Assembly: GCF_030137545.1 (NCBI RefSeq)
Contig: NZ_JARUVL010000015.1
Coordinates: forward strand, 1-64,000
Reading direction: 5' to 3'
Source: Virgibacillus sp. LDC-1
Lineage (GTDB): Bacteria; Bacillota; Bacilli; Bacillales; Amphibacillaceae
DNA: 64,000 nucleotides
The notes under the pieces are model-generated. The model did not search any database, was not told the origin of the DNA, and worked only from the letters and a program-made list of their open reading frames with translations. This document shows, piece by piece, positions 35,114 through 44,219 of the stretch. A program made the translations under genes and the position numbers. Within the stretch, counting starts at the first letter, position 1; each line of letters opens with the position of its first letter.

Positions 35114-35668
35114 CTAACTTGAATGCGTATCCTTTTTATTAGAGGTTCTCCACGTATCATCAATAAATGAATCTCGTCCTGATTTTGCACGATCGGCCTC
35201 ATATTCGGTTGGATTCTTTTTATAAAAATCTTGGTGGTAATCTTCCGCCACATAAAACGGCTGTGCTGGAAGAATTTTCGTGACAATAGGCTTGGAAAAT
35301 AGCTTGCTATTTTCTAGTGCTAGTCTGGAATCCGCAGCTTGTTTTTTCTGTGTTTCATCATGATAAAAAATCGCTGTCCGATAGGAATCACCGCGATCAT
35401 GAAACTGCCCGCCGTCATCTGTCGGGTCGATTTGTCGCCAATATATTTCTAGAATTTCTTCATAGGAAATGATGGCTTCATCATACAGAATTTCAACTGC
35501 TTCATAATGGCCAGTGTTTCCTTGCTTTACATCTTCATAGGTTGGGTTTTCAATATGTCCACCTGTATATCCCGAAATGATTTGATGAACACCGTCCCAT
35601 TGATCAAAGGGCTTAACCATGCACCAAAAGCATCCGCCTGCAAATGTCGCTTTTTTTAATGTATTCAA
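35114..35668 (-). CDS. msrA: Peptide methionine sulfoxide reductase A
   Basis: A 184-aa enzyme reducing methionine-S-sulfoxide in proteins. The active-site motif GGCFWC has its catalytic Cys at residue 13 and a second Cys at 16, followed by YTGGHIENPTYEDV, NTGHYEAVEI, and QIDPTDDGGQFHDRGDSYR. There is no C-terminal recycling Cys and no msrB beside it. GAGG upstream supports the ATG. It has the same orientation as the MFS gene, with a short gap between them. Confidence 0.95.
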   Translation of the reverse strand: MNTLKKATFAGGCFWCMVKPFDQWDGVHQIISGYTGGHIENPTYEDVKQGNTGHYEAVEILYDEAIISYEEILEIYWRQIDPTDDGGQFHDRGDSYRTAIFYHDETQKKQAADSRLALENSKLFSKPIVTKILPAQPFYVAEDYHQDFYKKNPTEYEADRAKSGRDSFIDDTWRTSNKKDTHSS

Positions 35669-35774
35669 TGTATTTTCCTCTTTTCCTCCAATAAGTAATG
35701 AAAGTAAGGCTTAATTACAGTAGAATGATAGATAGTGAACTAATTTTATCATAAATTAAAATGGAAGTGATAGA

Positions 35775-36503
35775 ATGAACGAACCGTTTGTACATAAGAT
35801 TTTTACTGGAAAGGTGCGCTCACTCGGAAGCGAAGCGGCAACGGATCGAATGGAGCGTCCTTGGGAAACGGGCATGTTTAAAGAAGCAGAAGAAAACCAG
35901 CTCTGGTTAGGCAAAACTGGATTAGCTGGCGATGAAGTAGCAGATAAGAAGAATCATGGAGGCCCGGAAAAAGCTGTTTTTGCTTATCCGATTAAGCACT
36001 ATGCAGCTTGGCAGCAAGAGCTAAACAGGACCGATATCGATTTGGGGGCAATGGGTGAAAATCTTGCAGTGTTAGAGATGGATGAATTTACGGTTTGTAT
36101 TGGCGATACGTACCGTTTTGGGGATGCGATTATTCAAGTATCACAACCCCGTCGCCCCTGCTGGAAGCCGGCAAGAAGGTTTAAGCTGATTGACCTGGCC
36201 TTGCGCATTCAAAATAGTGGTCGAACCGGCTGGTATTTTCGTGTGCTAGAAGAAGGCCATGTAATCTCAGGAATTGATCTAGAATTGATTGATAGGCCTT
36301 ATCCAGAGTGGACGATCGCCGCCTGCAATGAAATTATGTATGTAAGGAAAGAGGAGCTTCACTTAGCATATGAATTATCGCATTGTGAGCTGCTCGCAGA
36401 AAATTGGCGAACGTCCTTAAACAAACGTTTGAATGGGAAGGAATCATCGACAAAAAAACGTGTGTACGGTCCAAATGGACAAGATGCCAATCGCCCTGAT
36501 TAA
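35775..36503 (+). CDS. MOSC domain protein (YiiM-like)
   Basis: A 242-aa protein. The MOSC core (about residues 25-165) has KKNHGGPEKAVFAYP, GAMGENLAV and the cysteine-bearing QPRRPCWKPA that may bind a sulfur or molybdenum cofactor species. A 3-alpha C-terminal segment (YVRKEELHLAYELSHCELLA) is as in E. coli YiiM and B. subtilis YflK. YiiM-type proteins help reduce N-hydroxylated compounds. The C-terminal tail of about 25 residues is basic and not conserved. A terminator follows. Confidence 0.85.
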   Translation: MNEPFVHKIFTGKVRSLGSEAATDRMERPWETGMFKEAEENQLWLGKTGLAGDEVADKKNHGGPEKAVFAYPIKHYAAWQQELNRTDIDLGAMGENLAVLEMDEFTVCIGDTYRFGDAIIQVSQPRRPCWKPARRFKLIDLALRIQNSGRTGWYFRVLEEGHVISGIDLELIDRPYPEWTIAACNEIMYVRKEELHLAYELSHCELLAENWRTSLNKRLNGKESSTKKRVYGPNGQDANRPD

Positions 36504-36517
36504 AGAATAAGGAAATA

Positions 36518-36558
36518 AAAAAATACAACCATTCCATTTCGGTGTGGTTGTATTTTTA
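36518..36558 (+). terminator. Intrinsic terminator
   Basis: AAATACAACCA pairs with TGGTTGTATTTTT. Confidence 0.85.
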
Positions 36559-36626
36559 TTCTACATGTAACTTGTAACTTGCAGTACCTTCCGCAGATAG
36601 AGTTTTACTTTATAGGAATAACTATA

Positions 36627-37061
36627 TTATTCATCGTCTAACAAGCGAACATTGACTTTGTTTCGCCTACTTGAATCAGATATCAAGCGGTGTAGCTTAA
36701 TATGAACTAATCCGTCTCGATAGGTTGCTGAAATCTTGTCAGCGCGCACAGGAAATGGAAGCTGTATACTTCGTTCAAACACACCTTGCATAATTTCTTC
36801 TTTTACTGCTTTTTCACCGTGAGGGCTAATCTCAATCGCTCCTCTCAGTTCTAATGTTGCATAGTCTACATAAATATCAATATGATCGATTGATTCTAAA
36901 CCAGGAATACTTACAATGCAATATAGCTCGTGATCAGATTGATACATATTAAATTGGGGTATAGTAGGCTTAACAATTCCTTCAAACTGATTCCAAAATG
37001 AATCACTAAAAAAATGATCCATGCTCTTTTTCCAATCATTCATTTGTTGAAAAGGATCCAT
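36627..37061 (-). CDS. Hsp20/alpha-crystallin-like protein
   Basis: A 144-aa protein with a degenerate alpha-crystallin domain at about residues 35-138 (MYQSDHELYCIVSIPGLESI, then DIYVDYATLELRG, and VFERSIQLPFPVRADKISAT leading to DGLVHIKLHR). The usual C-terminal I-x-I/V anchor is not evident; it ends VNVRLLDDE. In spore formers such proteins include CotP/CotM-like coat proteins as well as small heat-shock chaperones, and sequence alone does not decide between them. Confidence 0.8.
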   Translation of the reverse strand: MDPFQQMNDWKKSMDHFFSDSFWNQFEGIVKPTIPQFNMYQSDHELYCIVSIPGLESIDHIDIYVDYATLELRGAIEISPHGEKAVKEEIMQGVFERSIQLPFPVRADKISATYRDGLVHIKLHRLISDSSRRNKVNVRLLDDE

Positions 37062-37207
37062 TCCATCACCTCGCTGATTCCATATTAGGTTTACTATAGT
37101 GTATGCTTTCTTTCGGGAATAGGTGATTGCCTAAAACGGATAAATTTTCGTTTCGCCAAATGAAAAAATACGTTATTCTAATAGAATACGAGCATAAGGA
37201 GGTGCAC

Positions 37208-37846
37208 ATGTTGCTAAGTAATGCATATGTGATGGTCGCGATAATTTTGATCATTAACATCGTCTACGTTTCATTTTTTACCATTCGTATGATTTTAACA
37301 ATGAAGGGCCGGCGGTATATTGCTGCCTTTATAAGTATGTTTGAAGTCGTCATTTATGTGCTAGGATTAGGGCTCGTATTAGACAATTTAAATCAAATTC
37401 AAAATTTAGTCGCATACGCGCTTGGTTATGGTCTCGGTGTTATTGCTGGTTCCAAAATTGAAGAAAAGCTTGCCCTTGGATATATTACGGTGAACGTTAT
37501 TTCATCCAACCCAGACATTGACTTTACTCGGAAATTACGGGATAAGGGCTATGGTGTCACGAGCTGGTTTGCCTATGGTATGGATGGGGATCGACTCGCC
37601 ATGCAAATTTTAACTCCAAGAAAATATGAGCTAAAGCTATATGAAACGATAAAGCAAATCGATGCAAAGGCATTTATTATTGCTTATGAGCCAAAGCAAA
37701 TACATGGTGGATTTTGGGTGAAGCAGGTTCGCAAAGGAAAACTTTTTCAAGTGAAACGGCGGGAAGCAGAGAAAGGAAACGCTTCTGGCGCAGCAACTGA
37801 AGCACAGACGATTCATGCTAATCAAAGTGAAAGCAATCCCAAATGA
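37208..37846 (+). CDS. yebE: UPF0316/DUF2179 membrane protein
   Basis: A 212-aa protein. Three N-terminal helices (about residues 6-26, 35-55 and 65-80) precede the DUF2179 domain ([20 protein letters not shown], then [20 protein letters not shown]). The start follows AAGGAGGTGCAC; a longer frame upstream is rejected. B. subtilis has yebE in the same place just before purE. The C-terminal tail is Ala/Ser/Asn-rich. Function unknown; a nucleotide- or metal-related sensor role is only inferred from the domain. Confidence 0.85.
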   Translation: MLLSNAYVMVAIILIINIVYVSFFTIRMILTMKGRRYIAAFISMFEVVIYVLGLGLVLDNLNQIQNLVAYALGYGLGVIAGSKIEEKLALGYITVNVISSNPDIDFTRKLRDKGYGVTSWFAYGMDGDRLAMQILTPRKYELKLYETIKQIDAKAFIIAYEPKQIHGGFWVKQVRKGKLFQVKRREAEKGNASGAATEAQTIHANQSESNPK

Positions 37847-37895
37847 TCGGAATTTAAAAATGTGTAAAAAGAAGATTTTTTTATCGTAGAGCTCA

Positions 37896-37940
37896 AAATC
37901 CGAACGTTATAAAATTTTATTGTAAAAATGTTCGTTTTCT
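37896..37940 (+). promoter_or_regulatory. Paired PurR boxes of the purine operon
   Basis: CGAAC (37901) and inverted GTTCG (37930), in the contexts AAAATCCGAACGTT and AATGTTCGTTTT, 29 bp apart as at pbuG. They lie immediately upstream of the -35 element. Confidence 0.88.
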
Positions 37941-37941
37941 G

Positions 37942-37971
37942 TTGACACTCGATGTTGCTCTTTGTTATGCT
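37942..37971 (+). promoter_or_regulatory. Sigma-A promoter of the purine operon
   Basis: TTGACA, 18 bp, TATGCT, between the PurR boxes and the guanine riboswitch. Confidence 0.75.
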
Positions 37972-37993
37972 TAACCCGATAAAAGAATACGGT

Positions 37994-38063
37994 ACCTCAT
38001 ATAATTTCGGGGATATGGCCCGATAGTCTCTACCTAGCACCGTAAATGCTGGACTATGAGGGA
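37994..38063 (+). ncRNA. Guanine riboswitch aptamer of the purine operon
   Basis: P1 pairs CCTCAT with ATGAGG. The core TAGTCTCTACC, L2 GGATATGG, L3 CACCGTAAATG and GACTATG are present. The C of GAC predicts guanine or hypoxanthine binding. With the PurR boxes it gives two-level control. Confidence 0.95.
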
Positions 38064-38140
38064 AGATGAAGGAAATCTGGCTCTTATACAATGTTATGTA
38101 GCCTGTTTTGCTGACGGCATGTTTTTCGTTATGGCGTTAC

Positions 38141-38190
38141 GCCTATTCGTCTTCTCTCATGTAAGTTGGGGAGACGAATAGGCTTTTTTA
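38141..38190 (+). terminator. Purine operon riboswitch terminator
   Basis: GCCTATTCGTCTTC pairs with GGGAGACGAATAGGC, followed by TTTTTT, 70 bp before purE. Confidence 0.9.
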
Positions 38191-38258
38191 ATGGAGTGAA
38201 TCAGAATTTCATAACATTAACATGTTGATATGCGTTAATACATGAAAGAGGGGATCTT

Positions 38259-38750
38259 ATGGCTTTAGTTGGTGTGATCATGGGGAGTATTTCAGATTGG
38301 GAAACGATGAAGCATACGTGCCAGGTCTTGGATGAGCTCGACATTTCATATGAGAAAGAAATCATTTCCGCACATCGGACGCCGAATGATATGTTTTCTT
38401 ATGCTACCTCTGCTCGAGAACAGGGGTTAAAGGTAATTATCGCTGGCGCAGGAGGTGCTGCACATCTTCCTGGAATGGTGGCGGCACAAACGACACTTCC
38501 TGTAATCGGTGTGCCTGTGCAAAGTACATCACTTCAAGGACTTGATTCCTTGCTTTCCATTGTGCAAATGCCTGGTGGTGTGCCAACTGCTACGGTAGCG
38601 ATTGGGAAACCAGGGGCAATAAATGCGGCAATTCTCGCAGCACAGATTCTTGGGACCTATGATGAAGCAATTGCAGCGCGTCTGTTATCGCAACGAAAGC
38701 GCATGGAAGAAAAGGTAACGGAAATGAGGGAGCAGCTTGCAACAAATTAA
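38259..38750 (+). CDS. purE: N5-carboxyaminoimidazole ribonucleotide mutase
   Basis: A 163-aa class I PurE, converting N5-CAIR to CAIR. Conserved segments are GSISDWETM, the catalytic-His loop SAHRTPNDM and [20 protein letters not shown] followed by GVPV. It is the first gene of the de novo purine operon, downstream of the riboswitch. The ATG follows GAGGGG. purK starts 14 bp inside its 3' end, as in B. subtilis. Confidence 0.98.
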   Translation: MALVGVIMGSISDWETMKHTCQVLDELDISYEKEIISAHRTPNDMFSYATSAREQGLKVIIAGAGGAAHLPGMVAAQTTLPVIGVPVQSTSLQGLDSLLSIVQMPGGVPTATVAIGKPGAINAAILAAQILGTYDEAIAARLLSQRKRMEEKVTEMREQLATN

Positions 38751-39867
38751 GCATATTCTACCACCACAAACAATCGGAATCGTAGGTGGGGGACAGCTTG
38801 GCAGAATGATGGCTATTGCAGCAAAACAAATGGGCTATCGCATTGTTGTATTAGATCCGACGCCAAATTGTCCTGCAGCACAAATTGCTGATCAACAAAT
38901 AGAGGCAGCTTATGATGATATGGATGCAATCAGCGCGCTAACAAGACAGAGTGATGTTATCACGTATGAATTTGAAAATGTTGATCTTCATGCAGCTACT
39001 TATATGGTGAAGAAAGGAAAGCTCCCACAAGGCGCGTACCCTTTAGAAATCACGCAAAACAGGGAAAAGGAAAAGCAATTTATGAAACAGCTAGGACTAC
39101 CTGTACCGCGCTTTGCGATTGTTACGAATGCGGAAGAATGCCAAAACGCTTTTGAGCATGTTCCACTCCCTGCTGTTATTAAAACTTGTCATGGAGGGTA
39201 TGATGGCAAGGGGCAGCTCCTTGTGGAAGAACTTGCTGATAAAGAAAAAGCGGCGGCATTTGCTGAAAAGCATCAGCATTGCATCGTTGAACAGTGGATT
39301 CGCTTTGATAAAGAAATTTCGGTTATTTTCACTCGTGGAACTACGGGACAAATTACGTTTTTCCCACTTGCTGAAAATGAGCATAGAACACATATTTTAC
39401 ATAAGACGATTGCTCCTGCGAATGTGAGCGATAAAGTAAAAGAACAGGCATATGCAGCAACACGAAAGCTTGCGGAAGCAATGGATATTGTTGGCACATT
39501 TGCGATTGAAATGTTTGTGGAAGGTGAGACGATTTTTCTGAACGAAATGGCACCACGTCCACATAATTCTGGGCATTATACCATCGAAGGCTGTAATATT
39601 TCACAATTCAGCCAGCATGTTCGTGCTATTTGTGGCTTGCCACTCATTCCTGTTCAGCCTTTGCAGTGTGCGGTTATGGTGAATATTCTTGGAGAAGCAA
39701 TGGATAAAGTTGTTTCTGTAATGCCACAGCTCTCGGATGGCTTTATCCACCTTTATGGAAAGGCACAGGCGAAAAGAAAACGAAAAATGGGGCATATTAC
39801 CTTTATTGCAGATACAGTGGAACAATTAAATGAGCAGCTAAGCATGTTGGAGGAGGAAATACAATGA
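38737..39867 (+). CDS. purK: N5-carboxyaminoimidazole ribonucleotide synthetase
   Basis: A 376-aa ATP-grasp enzyme making N5-CAIR from AIR, bicarbonate and ATP. N-terminal [20 protein letters not shown], the ATP-grasp segment [16 protein letters not shown], and [15 protein letters not shown] are typical. It starts with TTG inside purE after GAGGGAGC, and its last 4 bases overlap purB. Full normal length. Confidence 0.97.
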   Translation: MQQIKHILPPQTIGIVGGGQLGRMMAIAAKQMGYRIVVLDPTPNCPAAQIADQQIEAAYDDMDAISALTRQSDVITYEFENVDLHAATYMVKKGKLPQGAYPLEITQNREKEKQFMKQLGLPVPRFAIVTNAEECQNAFEHVPLPAVIKTCHGGYDGKGQLLVEELADKEKAAAFAEKHQHCIVEQWIRFDKEISVIFTRGTTGQITFFPLAENEHRTHILHKTIAPANVSDKVKEQAYAATRKLAEAMDIVGTFAIEMFVEGETIFLNEMAPRPHNSGHYTIEGCNISQFSQHVRAICGLPLIPVQPLQCAVMVNILGEAMDKVVSVMPQLSDGFIHLYGKAQAKRKRKMGHITFIADTVEQLNEQLSMLEEEIQ

Positions 39868-41156
39868 TTGAACGTTATACAAGAGAAGAAATGGGAGCAA
39901 TTTGGACGGAGGAGAATAAATTTAAGGCATGGCTTGAGGTAGAAGTCCTTGCCTGTGAAGCATGGAGTGAGCTCGGGGTCATTCCAAGTGATGATGTTAA
40001 AAAGCTACGAGCGAATGCCTCCTTTCAGATGGAACGAATTTATGAAATTGAACAGGAAACAAGACATGATGTTGTGGCATTCACGCGCGCCGTTTCTGAA
40101 ACGTTAGGTGAAGAAAGAAAATGGGTGCATTACGGTTTAACATCAACGGATGTAGTGGATACCGCACTATCCTTTATCTTAAAGCAGGCAAATGCCATTA
40201 TTCGTAAAGACTTACATCGTTTCATTGACATATTAAAGCAGCGAGCAATGGAGCATAAGCATACTGTCATGATGGGAAGAACCCATGGCGTACACGCAGA
40301 GCCAACCACATTTGGGCTAAAGCTGGCGCTATGGTATGAGGAAATGCAGCGTAACCTGGAACGCTTTGAATTAGCCGCAAAAAATATTGAATTTGGAAAG
40401 CTTTCTGGAGCAGTTGGAACCTATGCAAACATCGATCCATTTGTGGAAAAGTATGTTTGTTCAAAGCTAGGATTATCGCCTGCACCTGTTTCAACACAAA
40501 CGTTGCAGCGTGACCGTCATGCAGCATATGTATCAACGCTTGCATTAATTGCGACCTCCATCGAGAAATTTGCGACTGAAATACGCGGCCTGCAAAAAAC
40601 AGAAACACGTGAGGTTGAGGAGCAATTCCGAAAAGGTCAAAAAGGATCCTCGGCAATGCCGCACAAACGAAATCCAATCGGGTCTGAAAACATGACTGGA
40701 ATGGCTCGTGTGCTTCGTGGCTATATGGTTACTGCCTATGAAAATGTCGCTCTATGGCATGAGCGGGATATTTCACATTCCTCTGCAGAGCGCGTAATTT
40801 TACCAGATGCAACGATTGCTTTAAATTATATGTTAAATCGATTTGGTAATATTTTAGAAAATTTAACCGTGTTTCCAGAAAATATGAAGCGTAATATTGA
40901 TAAAACGCACGGGGTTATTTTTTCGCAGCGTGTGCTCTTAGCGCTTATTGACAAAGGAATGGTACGAGAAACGGCATATGATATTGTCCAGCCGAAAGCA
41001 ATGCAAGCTTGGGAGTCCGAAACACATTTTAAAGAGCTAGTAGAACAGGATAAGGAAATAACCGAATTGCTTTCTCAAGCAGAAATTGATGCATGCTTTG
41101 ACTACACATACCATTTGAAAAATGTGGATGCGATTTTTGAAGAGATTGGACTGTAA
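39864..41156 (+). CDS. purB: Adenylosuccinate lyase
   Basis: A 430-aa fumarase/aspartase-superfamily lyase acting at SAICAR to AICAR and adenylosuccinate to AMP. Signatures are [14 protein letters not shown], the fumarate-lyase signature with its catalytic Ser, [16 protein letters not shown], and [12 protein letters not shown]. Length matches B. subtilis PurB. GGAGGAAATACA precedes the ATG. Confidence 0.98.
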   Translation: MIERYTREEMGAIWTEENKFKAWLEVEVLACEAWSELGVIPSDDVKKLRANASFQMERIYEIEQETRHDVVAFTRAVSETLGEERKWVHYGLTSTDVVDTALSFILKQANAIIRKDLHRFIDILKQRAMEHKHTVMMGRTHGVHAEPTTFGLKLALWYEEMQRNLERFELAAKNIEFGKLSGAVGTYANIDPFVEKYVCSKLGLSPAPVSTQTLQRDRHAAYVSTLALIATSIEKFATEIRGLQKTETREVEEQFRKGQKGSSAMPHKRNPIGSENMTGMARVLRGYMVTAYENVALWHERDISHSSAERVILPDATIALNYMLNRFGNILENLTVFPENMKRNIDKTHGVIFSQRVLLALIDKGMVRETAYDIVQPKAMQAWESETHFKELVEQDKEITELLSQAEIDACFDYTYHLKNVDAIFEEIGL

Positions 41157-41195
41157 TGAGCTTAGTTATCGATAAAGTGAATGAGGTGATGTGAA

Positions 41196-41915
41196 GTGAA
41201 AGCAGCGCTTCTTTATGAAGGAAAAGCAAAAAAGGTTTACCAAGCTTCAGGTAATGAAGCACAGCTCGTATTATCATATAAAAATGATGCGACCGCTTTT
41301 AATGGGAAGAAAAAAGACGTATTTCCAGGGAAGGGACGTTTAAATAACGAAATTGCTGCAACGATTTTTTCCTACTTAGCGGAGCAAGAAATAGAAAGTC
41401 ACTTTATTAAAAAATTAAATGAGACAGAGCAGCTTGTTCATAAAACGGAGATTGTTCCACTTGAGGTTGTTGTGCGCAATATAGCGGCAGGGAGTATTGT
41501 AAAACGACTTGGGTTAAGAGAAAAAGAAGTATTTTCTCCGCCATTAGTAGAACTATATTACAAAAATGATGACTTGAACGATCCGCTAATCAATGATGAA
41601 CATGCAAAGTTTTTAACAGATCTTACTTCTGTTGAGCTTCATGAAATCAAAGTGAAAGCATTTGAGATTAATACTTCACTTCGTTTGTTATTTCAATCTA
41701 TTAATCTAACGTTAGTAGATTTTAAGCTAGAGTTTGGGCGGTTGGCAAATGGACGTATTATTCTTTCGGATGAAATTTCGCCAGACACGTGTCGCCTTTG
41801 GGATAAAGATACAGAGGCAAAGCTAGATAAGGACGTATTTAGACAAGGAACAGGAGATCTAATCCAGGTATATGAGCAAGTGCTTGAACGACTAACCAAT
41901 TATGTCAGTGTGTAA
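41196..41915 (+). CDS. purC: SAICAR synthetase
   Basis: A 239-aa enzyme joining CAIR and aspartate. Motifs are LLYEGKAKKVYQ, PLEVVVRNIAAGSIVKRLG, and LSDEISPDTCRLWD. The GTG start follows GAGGTGATGT. Normally purS follows immediately; here the next gene is purL, 63 bp downstream, so the purS-purQ pair is missing at this locus. Confidence 0.98.
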   Translation: MKAALLYEGKAKKVYQASGNEAQLVLSYKNDATAFNGKKKDVFPGKGRLNNEIAATIFSYLAEQEIESHFIKKLNETEQLVHKTEIVPLEVVVRNIAAGSIVKRLGLREKEVFSPPLVELYYKNDDLNDPLINDEHAKFLTDLTSVELHEIKVKAFEINTSLRLLFQSINLTLVDFKLEFGRLANGRIILSDEISPDTCRLWDKDTEAKLDKDVFRQGTGDLIQVYEQVLERLTNYVSV

Positions 41916-41978
41916 AGGTGGGCAACAGCTTGTAGGTTTTTTTCTAGGAAATTACAACGAATATTGGAGGGGACGACG
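41916..41978 (+). other. purC-purL junction lacking purS and purQ
   Basis: This 63-bp spacer replaces the roughly 0.9 kb that would encode PurS (about 84 aa) and PurQ (about 227 aa) in the standard Bacillus order purC-S-Q-L. It contains AGGTGGG right after the purC stop, which could be a leftover purS ribosome binding site, and GGAGGGG, which serves purL. No readable purS or purQ remnant is present. Confidence 0.8.
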
Positions 41979-44198
41979 ATGAAAACAATGCATGTACCGA
42001 GTGCAGAGGAAGTTGAAAAAGAAGGCTTGTATCGTGAGATGGGCTTAAGTGATGAAGAGTTCCATCGGATAAAAGAGATTCTAAAGCGACAACCCAATTA
42101 TACGGAAGTAGGAATTTTTTCAGTCATGTGGTCAGAGCATTGTAGCTATAAAACATCAAAGCCTTTGCTGCGCAAGTTCCCGACAAAAGCGCCACACGTT
42201 TTACAAGGTCCAGGTGAAGGAGCTGGAGTCGTTGATATTGGAGATAACCAAGCAGTTGTATTTAAAGTGGAGAGTCATAATCATCCATCCGCTGTGGAGC
42301 CATTTGAAGCCGCTGCGACTGGAGTAGGCGGCATTGTTCGTGATGTATTTTCAATGGGAGCAAAGCCAATTGCAGCCTTGAATTCCTTACGCTTTGGCAG
42401 TTTAGATTCCACGCGAACCAGAGAGCTTTTTCAAGAAGTAGTACGTGGGATTGCCCATTATGGAAATACAATTGAGGTTCCAACTGTTGGTGGTGAAATT
42501 CAATTTGATACGTGCTATGAGGAAAATCCATTAGTGAATGCGATGGTGGTCGGCTTACTTCAGCATGATGAAGTGCAAAAAGGAATTGCAGCAGGAGTTG
42601 GCAACCTTGTCATATATGCCGGAGGAGACACGGGCCGAGATGGTATCCATGGGGCTACATTTGCTTCCGATGATTTAGGAGAAGAAGCAGAGACCAATCA
42701 GGCTGCCGTTGCTATTGGTAATCCAGAACTAGAGAAGCGGTTAATTTCTGCCTGTTTGGAATCGATTCATTCGGACGCATTAATTGGAATGCAAGATATG
42801 GGGGCAGCAGGACTTACTTCGTCAGCAAGTGAAATGGCAAGTAAGGCAGGTACCGGAATTGAAATGAATTTGGACCTCGTTCCGCAGCGTGAAAAGAATA
42901 TGACCGCATATGAGCTCATGCTCTCTGAATCGCAGGAGCGTATGCTGCTTGTAGTGAAAAAAGGGAGAGAGCAAGAGATTATCGATATTTTCTCTAAGCA
43001 TGATGTGTCTGCAGTCGTAGTTGGTAAAGTAATCGCGGAAAAAGCATTTCGCATTATCCAACACGGAGAAATGATGGCGGATATCCCAGTTGACGCCTTA
43101 GCGGAGGATGCACCTGTTTATGAATTACCTGCAAAGGAAGCGACTTATTATCAGGAGTTTCAAGCAATGCCTGCTTTTCTTCCTAAGGTTGATAACCCTG
43201 CAGAAATGCTGCGTACGCTTTTGCAGCAACCGACGATCGCATCGAAGGAATGGGCGTATTCACAATTTGATTCAGAAGCACAGCAGCAAACAATGGTTGG
43301 GCCGGGATCAGATGCAGCAGTAGTGAAAATAGCTGATAGTGAAAAAGCAATTGCAATAACAACCGATTGTAATTCACGGTATATTTACCTTGATCCAGAG
43401 GTAGGGGGAAGTATTGCGGTAGCAGAGGCAGCAAGGAATCTTGTAGCTTCAGGAGCGAAGCCACTCGCACTAACCGATGGGCTGAACTACGGAAACCCAA
43501 CGAATCCAGAAGTATTTTGGCAAATGGAAAAAAGTGTAGCTGGTATTAGTAAGGCATGTGACATGCTTGGTACGCCAGTTATTAGTGGAAATGTTTCTTT
43601 ATATAATCAATCAAAAGGAAAAGCAATTTTTCCAACACCGATTATTGGCATGGTTGGTCTATATACCTCATTAGATCATATTACTCCGAGTCATTTTCAG
43701 ACGGCAGGCGATCTTATTTACGTAATTGGTGAAACGAAACCTGAGTTTGGTGGTAGTGAGCTTCAATTTGTGTTGGAAGGAAAATATGCTGGGAGAGCTC
43801 CAATACTAGATTTGGAAGTAGAGCGAAAACGTCAAGAACAGCTTTTACAAGCCATTGCAGCAGGAATTGTCTCTTCTGCACATGATCTGTCAGAAGGAGG
43901 GCTAGCTGTTGCTCTAGCAGAAAGCGTGTTTTCTAAAAAAGAGCTCGGACTCGAGGTAGAGCTAGTAGGTGATAGTACAACACAATTATTTAGTGAAAGC
44001 CAGTCACGCTTTGTTGTAACAGTAAAACGCGAGCATAAGGAACAGTTTGAGACATTGCTTGAGAATGGACAGCATATTGGGTATGTAACGGATGATTCAA
44101 GAATGATTGTAAAGGTGAATGGTAAGACAGTCATTGAAGAAGAGGTTAAAACGCTCAGCAAGCTATGGCGAGAAGCTATTCCAGCAAAGCTGAAATAA
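41979..44198 (+). CDS. purL: Phosphoribosylformylglycinamidine synthase, small-type PurL subunit
   Basis: A 739-aa small-type PurL, which makes FGAM from FGAR and ATP. Motifs are [58 protein letters not shown] and [11 protein letters not shown]. In relatives this subunit has no glutaminase of its own and takes ammonia from PurQ through a PurS-bridged complex. Neither partner is encoded here, so it would have to use free ammonia or partners encoded elsewhere. ATG 41979 is chosen for GGAGGGG upstream. The stop is 21 bp before purF. Confidence 0.96.
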   Translation: MKTMHVPSAEEVEKEGLYREMGLSDEEFHRIKEILKRQPNYTEVGIFSVMWSEHCSYKTSKPLLRKFPTKAPHVLQGPGEGAGVVDIGDNQAVVFKVESHNHPSAVEPFEAAATGVGGIVRDVFSMGAKPIAALNSLRFGSLDSTRTRELFQEVVRGIAHYGNTIEVPTVGGEIQFDTCYEENPLVNAMVVGLLQHDEVQKGIAAGVGNLVIYAGGDTGRDGIHGATFASDDLGEEAETNQAAVAIGNPELEKRLISACLESIHSDALIGMQDMGAAGLTSSASEMASKAGTGIEMNLDLVPQREKNMTAYELMLSESQERMLLVVKKGREQEIIDIFSKHDVSAVVVGKVIAEKAFRIIQHGEMMADIPVDALAEDAPVYELPAKEATYYQEFQAMPAFLPKVDNPAEMLRTLLQQPTIASKEWAYSQFDSEAQQQTMVGPGSDAAVVKIADSEKAIAITTDCNSRYIYLDPEVGGSIAVAEAARNLVASGAKPLALTDGLNYGNPTNPEVFWQMEKSVAGISKACDMLGTPVISGNVSLYNQSKGKAIFPTPIIGMVGLYTSLDHITPSHFQTAGDLIYVIGETKPEFGGSELQFVLEGKYAGRAPILDLEVERKRQEQLLQAIAAGIVSSAHDLSEGGLAVALAESVFSKKELGLEVELVGDSTTQLFSESQSRFVVTVKREHKEQFETLLENGQHIGYVTDDSRMIVKVNGKTVIEEEVKTLSKLWREAIPAKLK

Positions 44199-44219
44199 AA
44201 CAAAAGTGGGGCATGGATA

